Below, piece by piece: positions 1 to 9,475 of a DNA stretch of 64,000 nt. Both the position numbers and the translations under genes were made by a program. This stretch comes from Diplolepis rosae (Eukaryota > Arthropoda > Insecta > Hymenoptera > Diplolepididae). The notes under the pieces are model-generated. The model saw nothing but the letters and a program-made list of their open reading frames with translations. It was not told the origin of the DNA and did no database searches. Within the stretch, counting starts at the first letter, position 1; every line of letters starts with the position of its first letter. The stretch is taken from positions 1,860,001 through 1,924,000 of the forward strand of contig JAPYXD010000686.1 of assembly GCA_030998225.1 (NCBI GenBank), read 5' to 3'.

Positions 1-677
1 TGAAGCCGAGGCGCGATCAGTCTTGCGAGCATTTTAAGCGAGTCTCATAATTACCTGAATTGTGTGCATTGGCGCCTATTCTATTTTATGTGACTTCGGT
101 GCGTATACGAGTTTTTATGCGTACAATCGAATCTAATCTAGTATTCATCATGATTCTCGTCTATTGCACTTAATATTTTGCGACTGATTCCGGCAATTTT
201 GATTTTCTCGATCTTGTGTAGTAGTAGCGTATTGTAATAGAGCATGCGCAGTTCAAATGTACAAGGCTTTGTCAGTACGGTGCCAACGCTATACGAAGAT
301 GAAAAAGAATAAGAAGAATATTACGCTCCACTGTATGGTTATAGCACATGCGCAGTTCCATTTTTACATTACATTCCTCTGTATCGTAATACACAACATT
401 ACGCTACTCTCAACAATAGCGTAAAAACGAGTTTCCGCGCCGTAGGCACATACAATTTATTACAACTGAGTTACGGGTTTTCTAGATTTTCCTTCATGTT
501 CCTCTAGCTTCCCTATGTTCCTTTACTGCATGGACTTTTCAGGCAGCAGAGGATTAATGGTTTGTGTTCATGACGCATTATAATACATACCGATAGGGTT
601 TCCTAATGAGTACAATTTCGTTTTGTCTAGACATTTAGGGTTTTTCTACGATTAATATATTTAGAACCTGTTGCTTC
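1..677. other. AT-rich non-coding stretch
   Basis: No coding region, RNA gene or clear repeat boundary is visible. The only pattern noticed is a 12-base word, CATGCGCAGTTC, at 243 and again at 347. Given the host exon downstream, this is probably intron or upstream sequence of the DPP-like gene (inference). Confidence 0.5.
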
Positions 678-679
678 TA

Positions 680-1481
680 CCAGGTCTACAAGTATGAAAC
701 CGGAATTTTTTTGCAAAAGTCACACGTATGTTGCATGAAAATGATTAAAAATATTTTATTCAAAGTAATCTCTATTGCTATTTACACATTTTTCCCACCT
801 CTCCGGAAGGTGATGAATGCCACGCCGATAAAACTGTTCGTCTTTTAAATCAAACCAGCTATCCAGCTATTCTCGTACATTTTCGTACGAAGTGAAGCGT
901 TGTTCAGCGAGAGCGTGGCCCAGTGATGCGAACAGATGGTAATACGACGGAGCTAAGTCTGAAGAATAAGCGGCATGCGCCAGTATTTGCCAACTGAACG
1001 TCTCGATCATTTCCTTGACCCGTTTCGATGTGTGTGATGGGGCATTATCGTGAAGAAAAATGACTTTGTGTTGCATTCTTCGATAATCCAGTCGTTTTTC
1101 TTGTAATGCTCGATTTAAATCGATCATTTCCTGTTGGTAGCGATTTGTGTTGAAAGTTTCACCAGGTTTTAGCAGCTCATAATAGATAAAACCCTTCTGA
1201 TCCCACCAAACGCACTTTTTCGGTGGTTTTCCACGATCTTCGTTTCTCACATCAAAATTACCACTTTTGAATTTTTTAAACTACTCGAAACACTGTGTTT
1301 TTCCAAGAGCATGTTCACCGTAAACGTATAGTTCGTATATCGAACTTGGGTTGTTGTCTACTGAAAATCTTTCTCAGCTGCTAGAGGGAGAAGATGGCGC
1401 TGCAGAAGCGGTCGTACGGTCCCTGAACTGATGGCAAGCACGACCAATAGGGAAATTCCGGTTTCATACTTCTAGACCTGG
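680..1481 (-). mobile_element. Internally deleted mariner element
   Basis: An 802-bp element lies between TA dinucleotides at 678-679 and 1482-1483, the target duplication of Tc1/mariner elements. Its ends are inverted repeats of about 30 bp that differ at one position (CCAGGTCTACAAGTATG on the left, CCAGGTCTAGAAGTATG when the right end is reversed). A full mariner is about 1.3 kb, so about a third is missing. The loss is internal: the N-terminal DNA-binding part of the transposase is joined straight to the middle of the catalytic domain. Confidence 0.9.
756..1328 (-). pseudogene. mariner transposase, deleted and inactivated
   Basis: Read on the minus strand this is a D,D34D mariner transposase, which normally cuts and pastes its own element in the nucleus. 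The N-terminal helix-turn-helix part (YGEHALGKTQCFE) is followed by an in-frame stop at 1281-1283, where the family has Trp. Near 1215 the sequence jumps from NEDRGKPPKK to CVWWDQKGFIYYELLKPGE, losing roughly 150 residues including the first catalytic Asp. The second Asp is present in HDNAPSH. The third, 34 residues later in the usual PSDYH motif, is Tyr (PSYYH). A frameshift near 860 separates the body from the C-terminal segment, which ends at 756. It is a clear fossil. Confidence 0.9.
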
Positions 1482-1483
1482 TA

Positions 1484-1910
1484 CACGTTTAATGATTTTA
1501 TTATACATGATTAATTTTATACAGATGATTTTGTAAACTAATATTGATAGTCACAGGACGTGACAGCATTCAGTAACGAGTGGGACATTGGAACGATTCC
1601 AATGCTATATTGCCGCTACTTCCAATAACTGAAGAACGTTGATTGTTTATCAGTGTTGTGTATACTGAGAAAATATAAATAAGCTGAAAAACATGAATTC
1701 AATATATAAAAAAGCCTATATAACGAGGAAAAAATTATTCTTGGATTTTGGACTATTCTCGAGTCAATTATTTTTGATTAACACATGCTCTTGAAATTGT
1801 GATGAGTTCAAAATTGTAAAAAATTGTTAGCTAAGGAATTTTGAAAATTTAAAAACACTTTTAGAATCCAAAAATAGTTAGAATTTTATATTTCAAAAAT
1901 TGAAAAAAGG
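1484..1910. other. AT-rich spacer
   Basis: No gene seen. TGTCACGTCCTGTGAC read on the minus strand near 1560-1575 resembles the start of the LTR at 54460, but nothing else supports an LTR here. Confidence 0.4.
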
Positions 1911-2174
1911 TATCAGGTGTACAAATAAGTTTCCGCGGTTTGACAAAAGTTGGCGTCACCAGTAACTTTGGTTTAAATTGACAGATATAAATGTTACTGT
2001 TGTAAGGTTGGACATCTGTCAACAACATAACCTTAAATAATAAATGAGAGAAGTTGTCGTGAGTGGTTTCAGAAGTTTAAGAACAGTGAATTTGACATCG
2101 AAGACAAAGAACGTAGCGGAAGGCCGAAAGCGTACAAAGACCCGGAATTAGAAACATTAGCAGATCAAGATTAA
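1911..2174 (+). pseudogene. 5' end of another mariner, N-terminal transposase fragment
   Basis: The stretch starts with a mariner-type terminus (TATCAGGTGTACAAATAAG). From 2055 it encodes about 39 residues of a transposase helix-turn-helix region, including CREWFQKFKNSEFDIEDKE and ERSGRP, then hits a stop at 2172-2174. EDKERSGRP is the typical linker between the two HTH motifs of mariner transposases. No catalytic domain or 3' terminus follows, so the copy is 3'-truncated. It belongs to a different subfamily from the element at 680-1481, judging by the terminus and linker. Confidence 0.75.
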
Positions 2175-2499
2175 AAACTTTTGTTAAAATTTAAAATTAT
2201 GAAAAAATTAACAATTTTGCAAAAGTTCAATGTTCTAAAAAATTTTGAGAAAAATTTCCCCCTACCTCATAAAAAGGATTGTTTTACCATGCTGACGAAA
2301 TGAAATGCATGACATTATATTTATTTATCAATGGTGCTAATGCCGTCATGCAGTAAATTGCACACAGCGCTATAGACTAATTGCGGGAAATCAATTCTTA
2401 CCTAGGAAGATTGGCGAAGTCGACATAGTAACGATTCCAGATTTCCAGTCTCGCGAATTTCAGATAATGAGCAATCTCGTGAGACACAGCTATGTTCTA
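2175..2499. other. AT-rich spacer
   Basis: No coding or repeat signal recognised between the truncated mariner and the next one. Confidence 0.4.
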
Positions 2500-2676
2500 T
2501 TGGGTTAGCAACAGTCTTTTAGCTTTTTCATTAGATGACTAGTCGTTCGATGTCGTTCTTCTCTGTTGCAAGCTTTAAGCCGTAAATGGTATTTGACAGC
2601 TGACGCTTCATAGATTATTCAGTGAAAAAAAAGTTTCAAGTTTTATGGCTTATTTTTTGCTTTGCATTGATTTGAA

Positions 2677-3602
2677 ATGGAAATTCCAGACGGCCATTTC
2701 CGTCAAATTTTACTTTATTAGTTCCGAAAAGGTAAAAACGCAGTCCAAGTTCGGAAAAAGGTGTATGATGTTCATAGTGAAAAATTATTATTTTTTTTTT
2801 GGTGAGGAGGAAGAATGGCAAACTCTTTTAAAGGCGTTGTACTTGACACTCCTAGGACGGGTCTAGGCATTTCTTTTAAAACCAAATACCCCGTCTCTCG
2901 AATCCATACACCGCCCGCGGAACCGCCTTTCGGCTTGTGGTTGGTTCCAGTCTTCCGTTATTCGTTCGCCCGGGAGTCCCATCCGCGGCCACACGCCCGT
3001 TAGGCAAGTCTACTAGCCGCGCCAACCGGGGGAGAAGTAAAAAGATTCTACGTACGACTCAGCGTTAACTCCTTGCCCTCATTTGAGACGATCAGGTTAT
3101 TCCTCGCAACCATCTCGCCAACCAAGATCCCCCTTCTATCTAGGCGGGCCTCACCCCACTTGGGCGACTTACTACTAATGTCATCCCCTATTTGGCACCG
3201 CCCGACAGCCTCACTGAGGCTTTCCTAGAGAAGGAGGATCTGGGTTTCGAAGACCTCAAAAGGATAGTTGGGGTAGAAGTAACAGCTTACTTAGCAGCTT
3301 ACGTTAATAAGCTCGATATTTGGGTCCCTCACAAATTGAACGAAATGCAACTCACCAAACGAATTTTTCATTTGCGATTCACTGCCGAAACGTAACGAAA
3401 TAGATCCATTTTTAAAGCGAATCATAACAGGCGATGAAAAATGCGTTGTTTGCAATAATGTCGTGCGAAAAAAATCATGGAGCAAGCGAGATGAGGCTGC
3501 AGAATCGACATCAAAAGCCAGTATTCATCAAAAGAAGGTTATGCTGAGTGTTTGGTGGAATTTCAAAGGTATTGTTTATTTTGAGCTGCTCCCAAGGAAT
3601 CA
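2677..3602 (+). pseudogene. mariner transposase in two blocks
   Basis: Block one (2677-2796) starts at the ATG and gives MEIPDGHFRQILLY followed by a stop, then RKGKNAVQVRKKVYDV. Block two (about 3300-3602) contains KLDIWVPHKLNE and, after a frame change, ITGDEKCVV with the first catalytic Asp, then KKSWSKRDEAAESTSKASI, MLSVWWNFKGIVYFELLP. This is the usual order of a D,D34D mariner catalytic domain. Second and third Asp motifs are absent because the copy ends at 3602. Stops, frame changes and two insertions make it a dead copy. Confidence 0.85.
2797..3299 (-). mobile_element. R1-like LINE deletion derivative inserted in the mariner
   Basis: On the minus strand the first part matches the endonuclease region of the LINE at 12400-15395: SKSPKWGEARLDRRGILVGE here against SKSPEWGEARRDRRGILVSE there. 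The second part matches the 3' untranslated end of that LINE (CCTAACGGGCGTGTG, ATGCCTAGACCCGTCCT, TTCCTCCTCAC) and ends in an A-tail (T-run at 2791-2800 on +). Reverse transcriptase and the rest of ORF2 are missing. It is a fusion of an endonuclease piece with a 3' end, consistent with a non-autonomous derivative or internal deletion. Confidence 0.8.
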
Positions 3603-3900
3603 CTGGCCCTAATAATGGCTGCAATTATGATGAGGGCCTGGCGTCCCTCAATACCATATTTATAAATTTTTCCCTGGGCAACTGAAAACCGCAAAAAGGC
3701 AAAAAGGCAATAGCTGACATAAAAGGGGATAAAATCAGTTCCGCCGTGGGCAAATGGAGTCAGGAGCAGAAGATCTGGTGTTTGACGTAGGTTAGAAAAA
3801 AATAAGGACCCTAACCTGCGATTATAGCAGAGGCGGAATGAAAATAAAATAAGCGAGCACAAAGCTGACTCAAAGTGATTACATTCATTAAAAAAGGAGG
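3603..3900 (-). repeat. LTR-like block, diverged relative of 44650-45000
   Basis: Minus-strand sequence carries TTTATAAATATGG followed by a short inverted pair around GGGACGCCAGGCCCTC. At 44700-44800 a related block has TTATAAATATGGCGTCGAAA and GACGCCAGGCGCTC. Both are followed by a TAACCT/AGGTTA-rich segment and an A-rich AAATAAAATAAGC-type tail. The TATAAATA beside a hairpin suggests a promoter in an LTR, but LTR edges and target duplications were not found, so this is a family call only. Confidence 0.45.
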
Positions 3901-5007
3901 CTGGTACTGACTCAATACAACAACTTTCAAGAAGGCTCGATTTAAGATTTAAGGATTTGAGCCCGTTACGTATCAAAATTTTAAATATGAAATTACCATG
4001 AAGCCTTAGAGGAAACCATCTAAAATTATACAGAAAAGAAAACATTTACGGAATGCAATTCAGATGTTTACCGGGAAAATTATTGAATTATACAAAAATT
4101 AACTGCCTTTTCGACGTCAATTAATTATTTTGTTTATAACTTAAAAATAGACTTGTCACCTTAGGTGACCAATAAGGCGTGCATTTCCATTGAAGAATTA
4201 TTGATACCATGATAACACCGTAATCCTCGTGGGTGCCGCATTTCAAGTTGAATAAAGAAACAAAAAGAGAATGGACAAAACATGAAATAAGAAGAATTAT
4301 AAACCATATATCAGACTTCCTTTTTACAAGCTACTGTATATATACCGTTTCATTTTAAACATGTACCGGACTGTTCCAAAACTAAAAGCTGTAGTTAATT
4401 TTTGTTTAACTATCTGAAGTTTATTTCATGTTATTTGATGCTGAAATTTAAGTCAATTTTTATAATATGGCATATGTAAATTAAATTTTCCTGAAGTTAC
4501 TTCGATTTACGAGGAATACATTCTTGTTACAACACTTGTGCTTCATGCTCCAGATTTAGAATCGAAAACTAGGAACTAAGACTCGTGATTTAGAAGAAAA
4601 AAGCAGTATAAGCCTATATTGATATTCTTGTGATATATATATTTTCGTAATCTCATATTAAAAAGTCAGTAAAAGGTAATGGAGATATGCAATAATTTTA
4701 TTCATTAACGCTAAAAATTTTCAAAATAGAATGTTTGTCTTTAAACTCTGCTAAAGGTGACTTGAAGCGCAACGTCCAAGCAATTGGTGCGCGAAATTCT
4801 AGAATATAATTAAAGATTGGAAAATGCAAATTTGTCAAATAAATGTATTGATAAATGCATCGATTTTATTATGTTATTATTATTTTTAGTTATAAAACTG
4901 ATCTCCATTTATTTTTCCCTATTTCACTGTCTAATGTTTGGTTCTTTATTCAGTTTTCGAATACTTTGTTTTTACACATGGAAAATCATTTTTTATTGTC
5001 ATCAATA
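3901..5007. other. AT-rich non-coding stretch
   Basis: No gene recognised. A 35-base segment near 4690-4722 (ATGCAATAATTTTATTCATT and following) resembles the inner part of the palindromic MITE at 39473-40048, perhaps a fragment of it. Confidence 0.4.
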
Positions 5008-5009
5008 TA

Positions 5010-5425
5010 CAGGGTGAGGCACATAAAGTGTTACAGAGCGATAGCACTCAAATTATTGATCATATCCAAAAATGTTTCAGAGAAAAGTTTCAGGGTTCGA
5101 GAAGGCCGTCATACTGGACCGACCTATTTTTACATCGATGGAGGCGCTGAAGCTACCTCAAGGTCAACTCCAATTTTCAAGATTTTAAGACAATTCAGCG
5201 ACCTACAAAACAAGGTCATTCTAGTCATCGAGAAAATAATACATGGTTCCATTTAAAAAAGTGAAGTTGACCTTGATGTAGCTTCAGAGCCTCCACCGAC
5301 AAAAAAAATGGGGTAGTCGAGTATGACGGCCTTCTCGAACACTGAAACTTTTATCTGAAACATTTTAGGATATGATCAATAGTTTGAGTGCTATCGCTTT
5401 GTAACACTTTACGTGCCTCACCCTG
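5010..5425. mobile_element. MITE of the CAGGGTGAGGCAC family
   Basis: A 416-bp element with inverted repeats of roughly 150-200 bp occupies almost its whole length. The ends are CAGGGTGAGGCACATAAAGT and its mirror, flanked by TA at 5008-5009 and 5426-5427. The terminal repeats match those of the larger element at 39271-41095, which still contains a DD41D transposase pseudogene. This copy has only the ends and no coding capacity, so it is a non-autonomous derivative that used that transposase. Confidence 0.9.
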
Positions 5426-5604
5426 TACAGTATCGATAATTCTGAAGATAAAGACGCTAACCTTCATGTCATGCCAAAACTTCTTTAGAGCGTGTTTTGA
5501 AAAAAAATTATTAAATCAGTCCGATAGTTATGAACTCTTCAGTCACAATTTCTTATCAACACAGCATGTTAACTGAACTTCAACCTATTTTTCCAATGTT
5601 TCAG

Positions 5605-5756
5605 ATATTTTATTGGTATTCCACCTTCACATCCGGGACAAAGGCATCTGTATCAGGTCAGCTCAGTGCCGCAGACAGGTGGTAATGTGCATTCAGCAGT
5701 TTGTATCACTTGTACGGAGTCGTCTAAAACTGAAGACCGTTATGAACTTACCGAAG
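5605..5756 (+). CDS. Exon of a DPP IV-family (DPP10/omega-like) protein
   Basis: This is a host-gene exon. It has a pyrimidine-rich tract and acceptor (TTTTTCCAATGTTTCAG ending at 5604) and a strong donor, AAG|GTGAGA at 5757. Read with one base carried over, it gives YFIGIPPSHPGQRHLYQVSS and, further on, VCITCTESS. These are typical of the late N-terminal beta-propeller of dipeptidyl peptidase IV-family proteins (segments of type YF.G.P...QRHLY, then CLTC), membrane or secreted proteins whose DPP6/DPP10/omega branch has lost peptidase activity. It ends in phase 1, matching the exon at 34552. The catalytic domain lies outside the window, so active or inactive status cannot be judged. Confidence 0.8.
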
Positions 5757-6991
5757 GTGAGAACAATATCTACAAGGTAGGAGCAAAAGATGACTGGACT
5801 GATAAAAGTGATTGGACAGACCAAAAAGACACCGATTACAAGAAAGGACAATCGAAACTCGATGAACAGAGCCTTAATATGAAATACTTGTACAAATATC
5901 GGAGTGAATTGAGTAGGTATTTGTTATTTGAAGAAACTTTTAATGTATATTTTGGGTTTTGATGGCAAATTTATTGATATTCCAGGAGTTTTTGCAGAGT
6001 TTTATCATTAAAAAAAAATTATTTCCGAAGATGTAACTTGAAGTCGGTCAGTGTTCGTTGAAGGTGATCCCAAATTACCCACGACTGTGGCTGGTGTAAT
6101 GGTCTGAAATCGAGCACAAAAAGCTGTATACTCAGAAAGCATATGGCTGTAGCCGATAGCTCAAGAGTAAAAAAAACAATTGTTGAGAAAATTTTAGCTT
6201 TTTGAAATAAAAGGATAGACTTTTTAGTCAGGTTTTGTCACTTAAAGGGGTGTGAAAAATCGAGAAAATCTTTTCATTGGAAAAATTGAGGAATCGACTC
6301 AAGCGAAAAGTATAACCAAAAAAAAGCTATGGTCTGTTGAATTCGGTGTATTAGTTTTTGAGCTATTAAGGGTAATTTTTAAAAAAGTGACTTTTCAGAA
6401 AACGCGTTTGAACTTTAAAGTACAGTTTCAACACAGATTAATGTAACTATTTTTGACTTGCTGTTAATTTGCTAATTTGGGACCATATGATATTTCTTTC
6501 TCACTTCCAAAGAACTCCTACAAGTCCACAAAATCTTTTCTTTAGGCCTATCTTAATCTATTGATGCCAACAACAATAGACAACGTGGTAGATGCGATGC
6601 CTAGAACATTGTCAGGCCCGTGTGCGCTTAGCTTGACAACCCGCGAATTTTCGAAATTTTTAAGATTTATTTAAGAATATTGCGGGGGATGTCACAGAAG
6701 AACACAAAAACATAAAATAAAATTTAAAAGAATCAATAACTCGTAAATTTCGAATGAGAATGCTCCCTTGAGTCTTCAAGACCAAACGGTACACACAATG
6801 TACCATTTTGTTTACAACTTCATAACTTTCAAACAAATAAATATATTCTTAAATTATAAACTGTAAGAGGTAGTGTAACTCTTCTTATAACTAGGAGAAA
6901 ACGAAAGAGCCATTTTGGATATTGAAATTTTTAAAAAGTAATACAAATTGGTACTTAAGGATTTTTGACCTACTAATCTATTCTGGTATCC
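5757..6991. other. Start of the large intron
   Basis: The reading frame of the exon stays open to 5962 past the donor, giving an acidic, Trp-Asp/Lys-rich run that does not look like the DPP family. The donor at 5757 and the phase fit to the next exon argue that it is intron. The rest is AT-rich with no recognised feature. Confidence 0.5.
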
Positions 6992-7596
6992 AAAGGGTCT
7001 AGGGAGATATGTATGTAAAAGTTGCTTACACACGTATCAAGTCCAAATTTATGTCGTAAGTAGGCACTAACTACTTATTTAATTTCCTAAAATGGTAACC
7101 TTCAAACTACAGTTTTTTGAGAGTTATGGAGGGGGAAATCAAAATGAAAAAAATTAATTTCCTTGAAAACGACTTAACCGATTTTGATGACCAAAATATA
7201 TGTTATAAATATCAGCGAGACTAATTTATAAGAAAATTTAAATAATTTTCGAACAAAGAAAAGGGTGAAATTTTTTTTTTGAATTTTTCAAAAAAATATG
7301 TTTATGTTTTATTTGAGAGGGTCAGTAAAGTAAATATTATAAAATTATTCCATGGAATCTCTACTTTTAGTATATATTTTGAAAAAAAAATTTGAGTGGT
7401 GCAAGCCAAAAAAAATGAAAATCTGGCATGTAAAGGGAAACCCGTAGAAGTGATGGAGAAGGGAACACAATATTCGAAAAAATGCTGAGCTCTTTTGTTG
7501 GCTGAAATTTTAAAGCGTGATTTGAAAAAAATATAGGTCTGTGTAGTGTAAATATCAAGCTTAGAATAATGAGGAAAGTGCAAAAACAATAACTTG

Positions 7597-7645
7597 TGTT
7601 GAAGAAATTTTCTGTGAAAAAAGGAACGCTTCCACTCCGCTGGGT
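7597..7645 (-). repeat. SINE 3' tail fragment
   Basis: GAAGAAATTTTCTGTGAAAA and GGAACGCTTCCACTCCGCTG are shared with the tRNA-like SINE at 46455-46600, and the first part recurs at 46797-46826. Here only the 3' third of the SINE is present, inside the left arm of the foldback element. Confidence 0.7.
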
Positions 7646-7669
7646 GTCGCTATTAATTTTCATTTCCTT

Positions 7670-7880
7670 TGCCCAATTTATTCCGCTATTGTAGCTTTTA
7701 TGAGCAGAAAGTCGACATTTCTGGCACAAAATGTCGTTTATATTTATTTCTTTTTGTAACAAAAGAGATAAACGTCCAGCATCATTTTCATCTTTAACTA
7801 TTTTTTCTTTCCTCTGGTTTTTCTTAAAAATGTATCACAACCAGCACATTTTACATCTGTTTTTCTAGTTTTATGCATCT
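7670..7880 (-). pseudogene. Fragment with two CxxC pairs inside the foldback element
   Basis: Minus-strand code contains KTDVKCAGCDTFLRKTRGKK and, after a frame change, NINDILCQKCRLSAHKSYN. Two CxxC pairs about 40 residues apart could form a zinc-binding module of the kind seen at the N-terminus of many transposon proteins. No family is recognised. Position in the loop of the element suggests it is the remnant of the element's own gene. Confidence 0.35.
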
Positions 7881-8702
7881 TCAAATTACAAAATTCTACT
7901 AAATTAATATTAATGAGGATTAGATAATTCCAATTAATAAGTATGCTCAAACTCGTACAAAAAAAAACAAAGGATATAAAATATTTACGTAATGTGATGC
8001 AATACTCGGTAGTACTACAATAGCGGAATAAATTGGGCAAAGGAAAAGAAAATTTGAATGTGCGGAGGTACGACGATGGGAAAATCTAATTATGTATCGA
8101 AATTATCAATAGATATGTGATTTTATCCGTTAAAATCTCGTTTATATTACATATATAATCAAGACGCAAGACGACACATGTAAGTCCAGGTTCAAAAAGA
8201 ACAGCCATATATTAGTCAATGAAAGTAAAGTTTTGTCATTGGCTGTTTTGATGCTTGGCTTTGATTGACTAAAATAAGCCGCGCGCTATTTAACATGCAA
8301 TTTCGAATAAGTTTATCTGATAAATTGATTACAACACAAGTTATTGTTTTTGCACTTTCCTCATTATTTACTTTGCTGACCCTCTCAAATAAGACCTAAA
8401 AAAAATTTTGAAAAAAAAAAATGTTTACCCCTTTTTTTTGTCCAAAATTTTTTTTATTTTCTTATCAATTAGTCTCGCTGGTATTCATAATATATATTTT
8501 GGTCATCAAAATTGGTTGAGTCGTTTTCGAGGAAATTAATTTTTTTCATATTTATCTCCCCCTCCATAACTCCCAAAAAACTGTAGATTGAAGGTTACCA
8601 TTTTAGGAAATTAAATAAGTAGTTAGTGCCTACTTACAACATAAATTTGGACTTGATACGTGCAGTGGCAACTTTGACATACTTATCTCCCTAGACCCCT
8701 TA

Positions 8703-9179
8703 AAGATTTACTGAATTGAAAATGTCGGATACAATATGGAAGGCAAAAAATCAAAAAATTAAACTGATCTGAATGCGATTTGCTAATCTTGGGTTTTGAT
8801 ACCTGATAATTTCGAATTTGCGAATGAATTTCAAAGTTCAAGGTGGTAGATTCAATGTAGTGGATCAAACATGTGAAAATTAAACAGAGTTAAGTAAATC
8901 AGATAACTAATTGCGCGCACAATCCAAGCGTTATCGCTCGCATGGGCGCGGATTATCCTGCACGAGTGCGTTCGCCGCGCCACGCAAATGCGTCATCAGA
9001 TGCGATGCATGTCGCTCGTAATTTGTGAAGTTCGAATTCGTGACGGTGAAAAGCGAGCTTTATGCATTTCGTATAATTTAAAATTATTTCCAAAATATTG
9101 ATCATAATAAGAAATAAAAATACGTAATGTACTTAAGAACATTATGTTTCAAGTTGAAAACCGATATTACATACGGGCG
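8703..9179. other. Spacer with a CpG-rich patch
   Basis: AT-rich except for 8930-9050, which has many CpGs (CATGGGCGCGGATTATCC, TTCGCCGCGCCACGC). No ORF or known motif accompanies the patch, so a promoter is only a possibility. Confidence 0.35.
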
Positions 9180-9475
9180 ATGGATATATTTACCTTTGTT
9201 ACATATCTAACAAATCTCAATAAACTATATATAAAGTGTTCAATATACCTAAATAAGGACGAACGCGAAAATTGTTTTAGTGCCGATAAATTAGTAGTTT
9301 CCTATATTACTAGAGTCATGTGTTTGAGATACATCTTTTTTAAGAACTCTCATCTAGCAATAAGTATTCAACTTATAGTTGAATCACAATGAACAGCAAC
9401 ATATTTTTTGTACTGATAAAATAGTTTATTTTCTCATATTATTGTAGTTATATATGTGACATCCTAAGTTTTCAG
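9180..9475. repeat. Diverged tandem repeat, about 120-bp unit
   Basis: Two units with the order TTTGAGATACAT, AACTTATA, GAACG.GAA.A.TTTT, GTAC.GATAAA.TAGT, CATATTATT can be followed. The same unit occurs about 2.3 times at 11600-11880. Copies are strongly diverged. Confidence 0.5.

Larger units (their letters stand above)
2500..3602 (+). mobile_element. mariner copy split by a LINE and cut by an LTR-like block
   Basis: The left terminus (TTGGGTTAGCAACAG, preceded by TA at 2498-2499) and the 180-base leader match, with divergence, the reversed right end of the mariner at 41527-42388, so both are one subfamily. Transposase code starts at 2677, stops being mariner near 2796, resumes near 3300 and breaks off near 3602. 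The gap at 2797-3299 is an R1-like LINE fragment. After 3602 the sequence is the LTR-like block described separately. No right terminus was found in the following kilobases. Confidence 0.8.
6992..8702. mobile_element. Foldback-type element with long inverted arms
   Basis: Outer arms at 6992-7336 and 8370-8702 are inverted copies of each other. They run from AAGGGTCTAGGGAGATA through AGTAGGCACTAACTACTTAT to the GAGAGGGTCAG(T/C)AAAGTAAAT segment. The left arm has an extra block of about 225 bp (7337-7563) and a SINE tail (7597-7645). An inner inverted pair (7650-7697 and 8013-8063, CCTTTGCCCAATTTATTCCG) closes the structure around a 300-bp loop. Target duplication was not resolved. It is a transposon with very long terminal repeats, possibly with a captured or original ORF in the loop. 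Confidence 0.75.

Noticed and set aside
1555..1575. LTR start on the minus strand
   Set aside because: Only 16 bases resemble the LTR at 54460; no further similarity.
3563..4045. 160-codon minus-strand ORF
   Set aside because: Covers an LTR-like block; the only shared part with another locus, KYGIEGRQAL, comes from a conserved TATA/hairpin DNA segment and not from a protein.
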